This document shows positions 15,144 through 25,300 of a stretch of DNA of 64,000 nucleotides, one piece after another. Position 1 is the first letter of the stretch. Every line of letters starts with the position of its first letter. This DNA is from Planctomycetota bacterium (lineage in GTDB: Bacteria > Planctomycetota > PUPC01 > JACPCR01). The stretch covers positions 1 through 64,000 of the forward strand of contig JAQBXN010000019.1 in the NCBI GenBank assembly GCA_027625095.1. The letters run 5' to 3'. A program made the position numbers and the translations under genes. The notes beneath the pieces were generated by a model. The model was not told the DNA's origin. It did no database searches and worked only from the letters and a program-made list of their open reading frames with translations.

Positions 15144-15860
15144 ATGTCCTTCTCAGGCATTAACACAAATAACCCGGGCAGTATCCTGGCTGCTATCGCC
15201 GAGATGCATGCTTCGCTTCTGGCCAGCATCCCCAACGGTCAGCCCCCTTCGTCGTCAGCTATCCTACCTGGCCCGAGTAACAGCTTCATAGATTTCGCTC
15301 TGCCGGTCGACTCTGTGAATATTTCCACTCATGCTGCAAGCCCTGACGGAAGAATTCCCAACCCCACTGTGAACGGAGGCGCGTTCCCTCCGCATCCTGT
15401 AATTCCCGCTTTACCGGCCCTGCCCCCCTTGACGACACGTGCGGTGGGTGAAGAAACAGGATTTTTCCCCCTTGGTGGGATATCAACCAACAGCCCCGTG
15501 CAACAGTCGGCGTTCGATAACTTTTTCAATTCTTTTATTACCTCAGCGTTCGCAGATGAGGGTGCTGCGAACACGAGGCCCGCTCAAGTCACCACGCTCG
15601 CCGTAGGAGAGGAAACCGGTGAACTCCCCCCGCCAATTGAAGTGGGGACTCCCGATCCACCAGAAAGTCCCGAGACGCCGTCGCCTGAAGACTCTGCCCC
15701 GCCTGCGGTCGACCCGGCACCGGTACCAGCACCTGAACCGCCCGGACCAGAGCCAAACCTGCTTAACCCTCCGCCACCTCCTCCCGCCATCACACTTCAA
15801 CGAGGTGAAGAAGGCAGCCTCTTCACTTTTGATGATCCCCGCAAGATCCTTGCGCCGTAG
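15144..15860 (+). CDS. Pro-rich protein with repeated TTxxxxEE motifs, candidate graspetide-type precursor
   Basis: A 238-residue protein, ATG 15144 chosen because the frame before it lacks coding character. Residues 97-104 read TTRAVGEE and 150-157 TTLAVGEE, each followed by TG; a third, partial copy is ITLQRGEE at 216-223. TTxxxxEE is the core motif of plesiocin-class graspetides, in which an ATP-grasp ligase links Thr to Glu side chains by ester bonds. Between and after the motifs the chain is Pro-rich and low in structure (PPPIEVGTPDPPESPETPSP). No signal peptide, domain or cysteine is seen. Precursors of this class are usually shorter, and no ATP-grasp gene is in the window, so a low-complexity surface protein is the main alternative. 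The following operon encodes a PqqD-like protein, exporters and a peptidase-like protein. Confidence 0.7.
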   Translation: MSFSGINTNNPGSILAAIAEMHASLLASIPNGQPPSSSAILPGPSNSFIDFALPVDSVNISTHAASPDGRIPNPTVNGGAFPPHPVIPALPALPPLTTRAVGEETGFFPLGGISTNSPVQQSAFDNFFNSFITSAFADEGAANTRPAQVTTLAVGEETGELPPPIEVGTPDPPESPETPSPEDSAPPAVDPAPVPAPEPPGPEPNLLNPPPPPPAITLQRGEEGSLFTFDDPRKILAP

Positions 15861-15927
15861 AGGGGCCACCTCTGCGGCACAGATTGCCAGCAAAGCTTCG
15901 GCTCAAACCGTTGTCTAGCGTTCCATT

Positions 15928-16101
15928 GTGGCGCTGCCTTCCAGGGCGGCGTTTTACGAGCCGAAGGCACGCAGGAAAAACCACTCCGGCCTGGAGGCCA
16001 GAGCTACGACCCCGCATCGTGGCGCTGCCCTCCAGGGCGGCGTTTTACGAGCCGAAAGGCTCGCGCAGAAAACCACTCCGGCCTGGAGGCCAGAGCTACG
16101 A
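15928..16101. repeat. Two tandem copies of an 83-bp palindromic repeat
   Basis: Copies at 15928-16009 and 16019-16101 both run from GTGGCGCTGCC(T/C)TCCAGG through TTTTACGAGCCGAA to CGGCCTGGAGGCCAGAGCTA. Each contains paired CTCCAGG and CCTGGAG arms, so each can fold into a hairpin. The remainder of 15861-16242 holds no gene that I can see. A small non-autonomous element or a folded spacer is possible. Confidence 0.85.
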
Positions 16102-16242
16102 TAATCCGTCGCTCTGAAAATTTGACACTTCTGTTAAGTCTTGAGCAATTGTAAATTGCCAGATCGCTCGTTCAGTCTCAATCGATAACTACCCACCTGC
16201 TTGATACAAAAGATAGAGATTACATCTTTACCTCTTTTGCTT

Positions 16243-17121
16243 ATGCAGCTCTGGATCTGGCGAAACATCCGCATCGCTCTCCCCGACGACTGGGAGATGC
16301 TCCAATACTCCCGGGAGCGCGCTCAAGGAAAATGCGCGTTCGCAGACCGTTATCAATTCAGGCTCGAACTGAACTGGAAGGAGTTTTCCGGGCCGCCGGA
16401 TTTTCAGCGGATGCTGTCCGACTACGGCTCAAAGCTCACGCAGGAGAAGGGCCTGAAAAATCTGCAACAGTTCAAGGTTGGCCAATGGCAAGGCGTGGGC
16501 GGAGAACTCGACGACTGTTGGACCACTCGATATGGGGCCTGGATGAAACGCGAGAAGATGGTGGTCGAGATCGTCTTCATCTGGCCGCAGATTCGAGACG
16601 TAGAACTGGAAAAGGAGGTTCTCCGTTCCGCGGGTGAAGAAACGCTCAAGCACGAAGAATTTCAGCGGTGGAAGACGTTTGGAATGGAGCTATTCGCCAG
16701 CAGTGATTACGCCCTGAGCGAATGCAAAATCGAGCCGGGCGTAGAAAGCATGACGTTTACTGATCCTGCCAACCCGGATCGCCTGGAAAATTTCGAACGC
16801 CGCGGCATGGTGAAGGACTGGCTTGAAGCAAGTGTGTCAGAATGGCTTCGCGTGCAGTTCCCGGAAAACCTGCACGTTCACTACCAGAACTCCTACCTAA
16901 CCGGTGAACGCGAAATCGAGCGGATTGCCGGGACGCATCATGCTAAAAGAATTGGCCGTTTCGGAACAAAGGAATTGCACTTTGAAGGGGCTGCATGGAT
17001 CTGTCCAAAGGACGGTCGTCTCTACTCATTTCGTACCAAGCGTCCCGTTGAGGATCCCGACCATCGGCGATCTGGTGAGAGACTCGCATGTTGCACTCGT
17101 CTCTGGGTAGGTAATGAGTAA
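16243..17121 (+). CDS. Hypothetical protein upstream of PqqD-like gene
   Basis: A 292-residue protein with ATG 16243; a TTG at 16201 would add 14 hydrophobic residues and no good ribosome site decides between them. No family is recognised. N-terminal IALPDDWEMLQYSRERA and a charged beta-rich middle (LELNWKEFSGPPDFQRMLSD) look like a soluble domain of the type that measures or binds a ligand. The C-terminal part (FGTKELHFEGAAWICPKDG) is also soluble. There is no signal peptide or membrane segment. It overlaps the next gene by eight bases, so the two are translationally coupled, which ties its role to the PqqD-like protein and the transporters downstream. Confidence 0.75.
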   Translation: MQLWIWRNIRIALPDDWEMLQYSRERAQGKCAFADRYQFRLELNWKEFSGPPDFQRMLSDYGSKLTQEKGLKNLQQFKVGQWQGVGGELDDCWTTRYGAWMKREKMVVEIVFIWPQIRDVELEKEVLRSAGEETLKHEEFQRWKTFGMELFASSDYALSECKIEPGVESMTFTDPANPDRLENFERRGMVKDWLEASVSEWLRVQFPENLHVHYQNSYLTGEREIERIAGTHHAKRIGRFGTKELHFEGAAWICPKDGRLYSFRTKRPVEDPDHRRSGERLACCTRLWVGNE

Positions 17122-17500
17122 ACATAACAGCCTGCTGACCACGAATCGCACCTCATGGCGCGAAATGCTCAAAGCCAGGGCGATTCAGAATGCGGCCGCC
17201 GAAATCGAACTGGAAAACGATGGTTCGATCATCTTGGTTGTGAAGAACAAGAGGCCCTCGTTTTTCTTCCCACCCCTGTCATGGCTGATTCGTCCAGCGG
17301 ATGAGCAGAGGGTGTCGTTAGACCGCCTCGGCTCCGAAGTGTGGCGACTTTGCGATGGCCAGACGGTAGAAAGGGTTATCGACCGGTTTGCTGAAGAGCA
17401 CGGCTTGTCCTTCCACGAAGCCAGAGTCGCCGTGACTGGGTATTTGAAATCATTAGTAGAAAGAGGTGCTCTTGCCATCGTCGTTACAGACGCCTCGTGA
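17114..17500 (+). CDS. PqqD-like protein (RiPP recognition element fold)
   Basis: A 128-residue protein. Residues about 65-120 match PqqD: a beta strand pair around RVSLDRLGSEVWRLCDG, then TVERVIDRFAEEHGLSFHEA and VTGYLKSLVERGAL. The motif L-x-G-x-x-V/I-x-x-L-C-D-G is characteristic. PqqD folds are winged-helix peptide-binding domains that hold precursor-peptide leaders for modifying enzymes in RiPP pathways. The N-terminal 60 residues are extra and helical. It overlaps the gene before it and precedes an OPT-like carrier gene by 16 bp. This context suggests peptide handling, but no radical-SAM or ATP-grasp enzyme follows. In many genomes PqqD-like proteins also occur outside RiPP loci. Confidence 0.8.
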   Translation: MSKHNSLLTTNRTSWREMLKARAIQNAAAEIELENDGSIILVVKNKRPSFFFPPLSWLIRPADEQRVSLDRLGSEVWRLCDGQTVERVIDRFAEEHGLSFHEARVAVTGYLKSLVERGALAIVVTDAS

Positions 17501-17516
17501 ATGAAAGGTTGCGTGT

Positions 17517-19592
17517 ATGACGCTGCGTGCGATTGTGCTTGGTTTTCTGGGCGGAGCTCTAATCAACGGCTTCTGTTTTTTCAACGATTTCGTTCTGCGC
17601 GGCACCTTCTTGGTTGGCAACTATCTCCCCATCTCGGTTTTCGGCGGCCTGCTGCTGTTTGTAATGATCGTGAACCCACTTCTGGGTTACATGCGCACTC
17701 ATTTCGCGCTCATTTGGCGACCGGAGTTCACCGGCAAAGAACTCGCCGTGGTGATCGCCCTGATCCTTGCTGCGTGTTACGTACCCGGCCGCGGCCTGAT
17801 GCATTATTTCGCCACGTTCCTCATGCTGCCGCACCACCACGAGCGGACGAATCCATCCTGGCAGAAGGAGAAGATTCTTGAGTTGGCACCCAAACCGATG
17901 CTGGCGGATATCAGCCAGAATGAGGATGCAGCGCTCAATGGTTTCGTGCAAGGGCTCGGCAAGGGGGACTCGCACATAAGCTTCAGCGACATCCCCTGGT
18001 TTGCCTGGTGGGAAACGCTTGGGTTCTGGTTGCCGCTTCTATTCACGATTTCAGTGGCGTTTATCGCCCTTGCGCTGATAGTGCATCGGCAATGGTCAGA
18101 CCACGAACAGATTGCCTACCCGATTGCGACGTTTGCCAGTGCACTTCTGCCAAAAGAGGGCGAGACCCAGGGCTCGGTTTTCCGAAACAAATACTTCTGG
18201 GTAGCAACAGGCATCGTGGTCTTTTTTCACCTCAATAATTTCGCGGTGAAGTGGTGGCCGGAAAAGCTCATCGAAATCCCGCAGCGGTTTGATTTCACAT
18301 CACTCATCTACAGCAACGCCCTTTGGGATGTGTTTCGAAAAATCAGTGATGGGGGCGGCTGGATGCTGTTCAGGCCAACGATCTTTTTTACGGCCGTCGG
18401 GTTCGCCTATTTCCTATCGACGGACGTCTCACTCTCACTGGGAATCGGACCGTTAATCTACTGTTTCGTGATCGGCACACTGAAAGTCTACGGTATCAAT
18501 TTCAGCGGTGGCGGATTCATGACCATGAAGGTCGAGACGTTTCTCTACGGCGGCGCTTACTTCGGAGTGTTCCTGGTCCTCCTCTATACGGGGCGGCATT
18601 ATTACTACTCGGTTTTCAAACATACTTTCTGCATTCCCTGCGATGAAAAGGTGGAGCAGCGAGCCATCATGGCCAGCCGTATTTTTATGATGTGCTGCCT
18701 GCTGTTTGTCCTGCAGTTAGTCCGTGTTGGGCTCGACTGGCGGCTGGCGGTGCTTTACACCATCGGCACAGTGATGCTCTTTACAGTGGTCAGCAGGTTG
18801 GTTGCCGAAACCGGAACGTTTTTCGTGCACGCCTGGTTCTTCCCCTGTGTCATCATCTGGGGTTTTCTCGGCTCAAAAGCGATAGGCCCACAGAATCTCC
18901 TGATTATGTTTATGGTCTCGTCTCTGCTGATGATCGACCCTCGCGAAGCCGTCATGCCCTTCCTGGTGCACGGACTTAAAATCGCCGACATGAACCACGT
19001 AAAGCTTGGACGCGTTGCCGCGCTATCAGGCGTATCTCTTCTGCTAGCGTTCTTCGTTGGTACGGCTGCGACTCTCTACTGGCAATACGACAAAGGCTCT
19101 GGCACTGTCGGAGATGGCTGGACTAACAATGCCGTCCCGAAATTCAGTTTTGACTCCGTCGTAAGGGTTAAAGAGACCTTGCGACTGCAAGGCAACCTCG
19201 AGCTTTCCGAGGGACTCACCGGTTGGGAACGTTTCGGTCACATTTCCCCCAACAACGACTGCGTGATCGGATTTTTTGTAATGACCGGTCTCGTGCTCTT
19301 GTTTGCCGCAGGCCGATTACACTTCCCGAGGTGGCCATTGCATCCTGCCATGTTCCTTGTGCTCGGGACCTGGCAGGCAAAAAACCTGGCCGCCCCATTC
19401 TTGCTTGGCTGGTTGATTAAGAGTGCCGTCACCAAGTACGGTGGTGGCTCGGGATACAACCGCGTCAAACCGATCATGATTGGGCTCATCGCCGGGGACA
19501 TGCTCGGAGGCATCATCCCGATGATCGTCGGTGCGATTTATTATTACTGGACGGGCGAGCCCCCGGAATCGTATCGTGTGTTGCCTACCTAG
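17517..19592 (+). CDS. OPT-like carrier, DUF6785/DUF6784-type
   Basis: A 691-residue polytopic membrane protein. It has about 14 hydrophobic segments, for example IVLGFLGGALINGFCFF, LAVVIALILAACYV and LFTISVAFIALALIVHRQW. The motif DHEQIAYPIATFA resembles OPT-like carriers in which a conserved Tyr-Pro segment lines the path. I believe this is the DUF6785/DUF6784-type family, which is abundant in planctomycete and related genomes and is distantly related to oligopeptide transporters. A large cytoplasmic or periplasmic loop lies at about 100-160. It is in the middle of the operon. Substrate is unknown; peptides are a guess from family and neighbours. Confidence 0.8.
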   Translation: MTLRAIVLGFLGGALINGFCFFNDFVLRGTFLVGNYLPISVFGGLLLFVMIVNPLLGYMRTHFALIWRPEFTGKELAVVIALILAACYVPGRGLMHYFATFLMLPHHHERTNPSWQKEKILELAPKPMLADISQNEDAALNGFVQGLGKGDSHISFSDIPWFAWWETLGFWLPLLFTISVAFIALALIVHRQWSDHEQIAYPIATFASALLPKEGETQGSVFRNKYFWVATGIVVFFHLNNFAVKWWPEKLIEIPQRFDFTSLIYSNALWDVFRKISDGGGWMLFRPTIFFTAVGFAYFLSTDVSLSLGIGPLIYCFVIGTLKVYGINFSGGGFMTMKVETFLYGGAYFGVFLVLLYTGRHYYYSVFKHTFCIPCDEKVEQRAIMASRIFMMCCLLFVLQLVRVGLDWRLAVLYTIGTVMLFTVVSRLVAETGTFFVHAWFFPCVIIWGFLGSKAIGPQNLLIMFMVSSLLMIDPREAVMPFLVHGLKIADMNHVKLGRVAALSGVSLLLAFFVGTAATLYWQYDKGSGTVGDGWTNNAVPKFSFDSVVRVKETLRLQGNLELSEGLTGWERFGHISPNNDCVIGFFVMTGLVLLFAAGRLHFPRWPLHPAMFLVLGTWQAKNLAAPFLLGWLIKSAVTKYGGGSGYNRVKPIMIGLIAGDMLGGIIPMIVGAIYYYWTGEPPESYRVLPT

Positions 19593-19607
19593 ATGAATTA
19601 GCAACCA

Positions 19608-21089
19608 ATGCCAGACGCCACGCAAATAGACATTCAGGAACAGCCCTTCCTCAGCCTTGGGCGGACCATAAAGATTACGGTGATCGGAATCCGTTACAGG
19701 CTCTTCCGATCCATAGTCACGATTGTGGTCATCGCAGTAGCGGTCGCTTTTCTGATGAACATCATCAGCGAGAGCATCATCAAACGCACTATCGCCTACC
19801 GCACCACGGACAGGCTGAAAGAAATGCGTCAGGCCACCAATTGGGCAGCAAGATTGACCATCCCTGAAACCATGGAGCAATCCATCCAGGATCTCGCTGA
19901 CGCTGGAAAGGACTCGCCCAACTACGTGGAGCGTCAGAGGTTCGGGGAATTTGATGAGGCGGCCATGAACGACCTCAAGGCCTACTGCGAGACGGCGGCC
20001 ATGTATTTGAATTTCTTCACCGATCTCGATTACGGACGCCGTCGCGCATTGGTCCGCTATGCGACAGGTGTTGACATCTTTGACCGCCTGTTGGACGTAG
20101 TTCGCTTCAATGAATTTCAGACAACGCTTACAGAAATGAAGTCATTGCGCTTTCCAACTCCAATCCACGATTTCCAAACATTCCTTGGCCACTGGCCGAC
20201 AAATGAGAAAGCCCTGGAGAAGGTCATTGAGGCCAAGAAGGTGGCCATCGCCAAAGTAAGTCAATACCTGGTCGATCGCTCGGTGAAAGGGCAGATGTCA
20301 AAGGTAGGCGGCGAATTCGGTAACGTTATTCGCCAGGCAGGTTTCGAACTCACTGACGAGACTCGCGCCGTACTCGCCGAGCAGGGACGTCGCATCATCG
20401 AGACCGATCAACTCGAGCAAAGCATCAACAATTCCGCAGTCAGGAGAGACGTGGCCGGTTACCTGGACAAGCTGCCAACAGATGTCGATCTGTCAGTCAT
20501 GTGGCGGCTGCTTGAACGAACCAAAAGCGCCACGTGGTATTTGGAGAAGTTGAACAAATACAGCCTGCCTTCCAAAGAAATCCCAGTCGAAAGGCTTGTC
20601 CTCACTGCCCGTTTGAAAAGAGAGGAGCGTGCCCTGCAACTTGCCGGCGAACTCGGCGAAGACGTTGGCGGAGGCATGCTCGGTCTCGGCGAACGTATGA
20701 GTTGGCTGGTACTCGCATCCATGATGGTTTGCATCGTAGGCATAGCGAACGCAATGCTGATGTCCGTCACCGAACGGTTCCGTGAGATAGCAACCTTGAA
20801 GTGCCTCGGTGCGCTGGATGGGTTCATCATGCTGATGTTCGTCCTCGAGGCCTGTTTCCTCGGAGTGGCAGGAGGTTTCGCGGGCACCATCATCGGAAAC
20901 ATTCTCGGCATCGTACGCATGCTGATTGTTTACGGCAATCTTCTGGTGAGTCCAATTCCGTTCAGTGAATTGTTTGTCGCCATGTCAGCCTCAATGGTCG
21001 TAGGTGTAGTGCTTGCTGCTTTTGCATCGGTTTACCCGTCCTTCAAAGCTGCTAAGTTAGCCCCCATGGAGGCGATGAGAATTGAGTAG
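19608..21089 (+). CDS. ABC transporter permease, FtsX/MacB-like
   Basis: A 493-residue protein with the MacB/FtsX layout: a first membrane segment at about 32-52 (IVTIVVIAVAVAFLMNII), a large helical extracytoplasmic domain, and three C-terminal segments (MSWLVLASMMVCIVGIANAM, FIMLMFVLEACFLGVAGGF, FVAMSASMVVGVVLAAFA). The cytoplasmic signature ERFREIATLKCLGA is the coupling helix typical of FtsX permeases. The end SFKAAKLAPMEAMRIE is also characteristic. The partner ATPase gene begins 319 bp downstream, separated by repeats. The large helical domain is unlike the usual MacB periplasmic fold, so its partner outside is unknown. It starts 15 bp after the carrier gene. Confidence 0.85.
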   Translation: MPDATQIDIQEQPFLSLGRTIKITVIGIRYRLFRSIVTIVVIAVAVAFLMNIISESIIKRTIAYRTTDRLKEMRQATNWAARLTIPETMEQSIQDLADAGKDSPNYVERQRFGEFDEAAMNDLKAYCETAAMYLNFFTDLDYGRRRALVRYATGVDIFDRLLDVVRFNEFQTTLTEMKSLRFPTPIHDFQTFLGHWPTNEKALEKVIEAKKVAIAKVSQYLVDRSVKGQMSKVGGEFGNVIRQAGFELTDETRAVLAEQGRRIIETDQLEQSINNSAVRRDVAGYLDKLPTDVDLSVMWRLLERTKSATWYLEKLNKYSLPSKEIPVERLVLTARLKREERALQLAGELGEDVGGGMLGLGERMSWLVLASMMVCIVGIANAMLMSVTERFREIATLKCLGALDGFIMLMFVLEACFLGVAGGFAGTIIGNILGIVRMLIVYGNLLVSPIPFSELFVAMSASMVVGVVLAAFASVYPSFKAAKLAPMEAMRIE

Positions 21090-21407
21090 AGATACGTAAT
21101 ACGTAATACGTAATGCATATCGCAGCCGTAAGGCCGCAACCAAAGGGAAGGGAAGTGCTTCCAACGAATTCAAGGAAACAACGAATGGGGAAGCAAAAAT
21201 CTTTCAAAGAAAACAAGAAACTCAACTGTAACCGTGTAATGCGTAATGCGTAAGCGCGTGATAACTGCTTAAGCGTCGGAGCTCTACCTTGACCCTCGGG
21301 TATCAAGCTTCGAGTATCCAGCGCTCTGAATCCTGAATCCTGAATCCTGAATCCTGAAACGAGTATTGAGTATCGAGCCACGTATTACGTATTACGTGTT
21401 ACGCCCC
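21090..21407. repeat. Heptamer-rich intergenic region (TACGTAA, ATGCGTA, CTGAATC)
   Basis: 318 bp between the permease and ATPase genes without a gene. It has at least five patches: TACGTAA at 21092-21115, GTAATGC at 21234-21254, CTGAATC at 21326-21358, GAGTATT at 21361-21376 and the inverted TACGTAA family at 21380-21403. The last one abuts the ATG of the ATPase gene, so repeat growth could alter its translation signals. Confidence 0.85.
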
Positions 21408-22202
21408 ATGCCAGAAGAAACCACAAACCTTCAAGACCAGCCGAACGAGAACGGCACTGAAAGCGACAAACGCCGCGTCATCATTCGCGCCATCCATCTG
21501 AAGAAGGAATATCAGATAGGCGAGGTGACCACTCAAGCTCTGCGCGGGGTTAAGGTTGAGATATATTCCGGCGAATTCATCTCGGTCATGGGGCCGTCAG
21601 GCTCTGGCAAAAGCACGTTCTTCAACATGATCGGCGGCCTCGACAGCCCTTCCAGTGGTCGTGTGTTCATCGACGAAGTTGATGTCGCTCAGCTCACCGC
21701 AGTCGAACTCGCCTTTCTTCGCTGCCGTAAGATTGGCTACATCTTCCAGCAGTACAATCTGATTCAATATATGACCGCGCTGGAGAACGTGACCACGCCG
21801 ATGGCCTTCGGCGGTATCGCAGCGGATGAAGCTCGAGTTCGTGGCATGAAGCTGCTCGAAATCGTTGGTCTCAAGGAACGCTGGTTTCATCGCCCAATCG
21901 AGATGTCCGGCGGTCAGCAGCAGCGAGTCGCTATCGCCCGCGCCATGGCGAATGAACCTTCGATCCTGTTATGCGATGAACCGACCGCAAACCTGGACCA
22001 TCACACCGGCCGCGAGATTCTGAACATTCTGAAATTGCTGAACACGGAAAAAGGCGTAACTATCATCTGCGCCACCCACGATCATCGCATGATGGATATG
22101 TGTGATCGCCTGATGTGGATTCGTGACGGCCAGATCGACCGCATCGCAAACCGCGCAGATGTCCATATCGAATTAGCGTCCATTGGCGATGATGATGAAT
22201 GA
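21408..22202 (+). CDS. ABC transporter ATP-binding protein, MacB/LolD-like
   Basis: A 264-residue ATPase. Walker A GPSGSGKSTFF, Q-loop FQQYNLIQYM, signature MSGGQQQRVAIARAM, Walker B SILLCDEPTANLD and the switch His in ICATHDHRM are all intact. It groups with the LolD/MacB/FtsE ATPases that power FtsX-type permeases, here most likely the 493-residue permease at 19608 and the fusion at 22292. ATG 21408 is chosen over an in-frame ATG at 21366, because the extension is encoded by the TACGTAA repeats (ITYYVLRP). Such systems act mechanically across the periplasm or on lipoproteins rather than as uptake transporters. Confidence 0.93.
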   Translation: MPEETTNLQDQPNENGTESDKRRVIIRAIHLKKEYQIGEVTTQALRGVKVEIYSGEFISVMGPSGSGKSTFFNMIGGLDSPSSGRVFIDEVDVAQLTAVELAFLRCRKIGYIFQQYNLIQYMTALENVTTPMAFGGIAADEARVRGMKLLEIVGLKERWFHRPIEMSGGQQQRVAIARAMANEPSILLCDEPTANLDHHTGREILNILKLLNTEKGVTIICATHDHRMMDMCDRLMWIRDGQIDRIANRADVHIELASIGDDDE

Positions 22203-22370
22203 CCGTAATGAGTAAACTGCCCGACAGTGAAGGCCGGTGTTGTTTCAGTATCGGATTTTGATCCGAGGTAGTCCTGAATGAGTAATAGGTAATGAGTAGT
22301 GTGCTGACCTGGTGGTCCGGCGTTGTCGTAACGCCGGATTTTATTTCGAGGTATTCAAGGTTGCGTGGGG
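22203..22370. repeat. Direct repeat pair and heptamers around the start of the giant gene
   Basis: Two imperfect copies of about 40 bp, one at about 22232-22272 and one at about 22319-22358, share the pattern CCGGYGTTGT...CGGATTTT...CGAGGTA. Between them are GAGTAAT-type heptamers (22274-22299). This region covers the proposed start of the next gene, so its true start is uncertain. Confidence 0.6.
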
Positions 22371-25300
22371 TGGCGAAGCCTCAGTCCCGAGCATCCAGCA
22401 TTTCAGTATCCAACCGTTCTCTCGATTACACCGGTATCCTAAGCCTCAACTTACTCATCACTCATTACTCATTACTTCTCTTTTTCCCCCTCATCTTCGC
22501 TGTTTCACTTCAAGCCGAACCCACGCAGTTTGAAACCGACTGTAAGGCATTATCAAGTGGGGCCCACAGGCTGACCGGGACGCCGGAAAACCAGTCGGCC
22601 GCGGCCTACGTTGTAGATCGCCTCAAGGCACTTGGTCTCGCTGAGCATAGCGAAGAGTCGAAGGACTCCTCCGACAAGATTTACGTCCAGGATTTCGCCT
22701 CGTCGCAGACGTATGTGAATCAGTGCGAGATCAAATTCGAAGACGGCCGGACCTATAAACTCCTGCCTTCGCGTCCCGATGGCATCGTCCCGCCGGTGAC
22801 GCCCATTGAGGGGCTTCAAGCCCCTTTGGTTTATCTCGGGGACGCCACCCAGACGGATTTCGATAAGACTTCACCGCGGGGCAAGATTGTAGTCCTAAAT
22901 TACAACTGCAATGCAGGATGGCTGCGCGCGTTCCGGCTTGGCGCGGCCGGAATCATCTTCGCCAGTAATGGCATGGATCGCGCCGACAATCCACATCACA
23001 CCGAAGCCAACGCGAACCTGCCTCGCTTCTATTACCCAGGCAAACCGGCCGATCTCATTGGGAAAGGCGCTGGGACGATTTTCAGCAAAGTAGTCTGGAA
23101 GCGCGTCTACGGCCGCAACATTTTTGCATTCATTCAGGGCTCTAATGAGGGAAAGGATTCGGTTTTTCATCAAGAGAAGGAGGAAGTCCTCCTCATTGGC
23201 GCAAATCTCGACAGCTTCGGTGAAGTGCCACGTAAATCTCCCGCGGCCCGCGGTGCCGCTAATTGCGCCGCCATCCTTCATCTTGCGGAAGGATTCCTGA
23301 AGAATCGGCCCAAGCGGCACATCCTGCTGGCATTCTGGGACGCCGGCGCCCGCGGCCACGCCGGAAGCGTGGCCCTGTATCGAGCGCTCTATGACAAGAA
23401 AAAAGACAACGACGTTTACCTCGATCTGAGAGAGGAATATCACGCTCGAGAGACTCAATTCCTTGGCCTGCTGAAAAAACTCGTTGGAATGAGTGACCCT
23501 CTTAACAGCAGCGAGGTCAGCCCTGTCGGTGAGAACGATGAAGATGGCTCGAATGCCCGGCGCCGCCTGCTGGAGCGGGCAAAGACAAAGTCCAAGGACT
23601 TCGTGGACCGTTTAAACGTCGAAATGATTGATCTGCGTCTCCTGCGTGGAACGCAAAAAGAAAACACCGCGAAAGTTGCAGCGATCGACAAACAGGTCCA
23701 CGACATTCAGCAGAACAAGGACGAATGGAACCTCGTTCGCCGATATATCGGACAGTTGCGCCGAGGGCTTCAGATTTCGCTCGATTCCATGATCGCCGGT
23801 TACGTGAAGACCAATGAAGCCAACAAGGTCAACGCAGCACGACAACTAAGTGATCCTGCTGTTCTGTTGAAAAGAGCGCAGGACAAAGTAGGTCACATCA
23901 TCTCGGCAGTTGAGAGCGACATCGACATTCGCCTGGACGAGCTTGTGTACGAAGGCAAAGCCCTCAGACACGACCGTGCTCTTCAACAATTGCTTGCCGA
24001 TAATTGGCTGTCGCTGCACATCTCTCTGCTGCTGGGAGATACTACCCCTCGTTACGGGTTGCTTATAGGCGGCGATTCGCAGCTCTACTCTTCGCAGGAC
24101 AATCCCGGCCTCTACGGAAAGATCCAAAACACATTCCTCGACGGTTGGGAACAACTGAAGGACACCGAAAACTTCCCAGCCAACTTCGAACAAAACACAG
24201 CGAACGGCACTCTGAATCCCGCACGCCTGATCTGGGCCGCTCCGTTCCTGGTGCACAGCGGCGAGATTGCCGGACGCAACGGTATTTACAACCTTTGCAT
24301 CGGCACCTCGCAGGAAGCGCTCGGCAGGGAGGGGACTCCAAGCGATACACTGGAAAATCTGAATGTAGATGTGATCGAAGGCCAGACGAAAGAACTCGCT
24401 CACCTCCTCTCTGCGGTGGCAAGCCACGAAGGGATCTCGCTCAAGCGCACCATCGTCCCCGATGCGAACTACTGGTACCCGGAAATCAACAGCCTGAACC
24501 GCCCCCGCGGCCCCATCGCCATGGGGATGCTGCCTGGCTCATCGACACCGGACATGCCGATGCGCGGGGTGATGATTCAGCTCTACCACCAGTATCGTCC
24601 GAATGGGTCGCGGCCGCAGTTGTTCGAACCCAACAAGATATATGCGTTCGATAATTTCTCTCTACTGCAAACCAACCATAACGGTTCGTATGGGGTAGGC
24701 CCGACACATAAATCGGAATGGCAAACTCGCAGCCTGGCATTGCAGTTTGATGAAAACGGGCTACCCATCGCTTCCTCCGATGACCAGTCACGGGCGAGGG
24801 TATTTACGCGACTCAATATGTTCATGTGCACCAACGGCGTCATGGCAATCCCGCCCCAACTCAAACCGCAGGACACTAAAATTCTAGATGCAAGGACGAA
24901 CGGCACACTGCAGGATAACAAATCCTTTTCAAACACTCTTGATGGCGTCTGCCATTGGTATGCGGAAGTGAAATATAAATCTGTGAAGGTGTTTGGAGTG
25001 CAGTCGGTAATCGGTCTCGTTACCGGCAGCGAAAATTTTGAAGAGGCAAGCAACAACATCGAAGGGGACGGCTACGCGACTGCTGAAGTCTGGAAGATGC
25101 AAGACACCCCACTGCGCTCAGCGGTCGACTTGTGGCGGCTGAACGAATCACGACTCAAGGTCATGCGCTCCCGCGAAATCATCAATGGTTCGCTTGAAGA
25201 ATTGCACGGTAAGGCGGAAGACCTGATGGTGCAGGCGACGGCCACGGATTCACTGGTGGAACGAGAGGCCCTTCTCACCTCGGCTTTCCTTGTCGAACAA

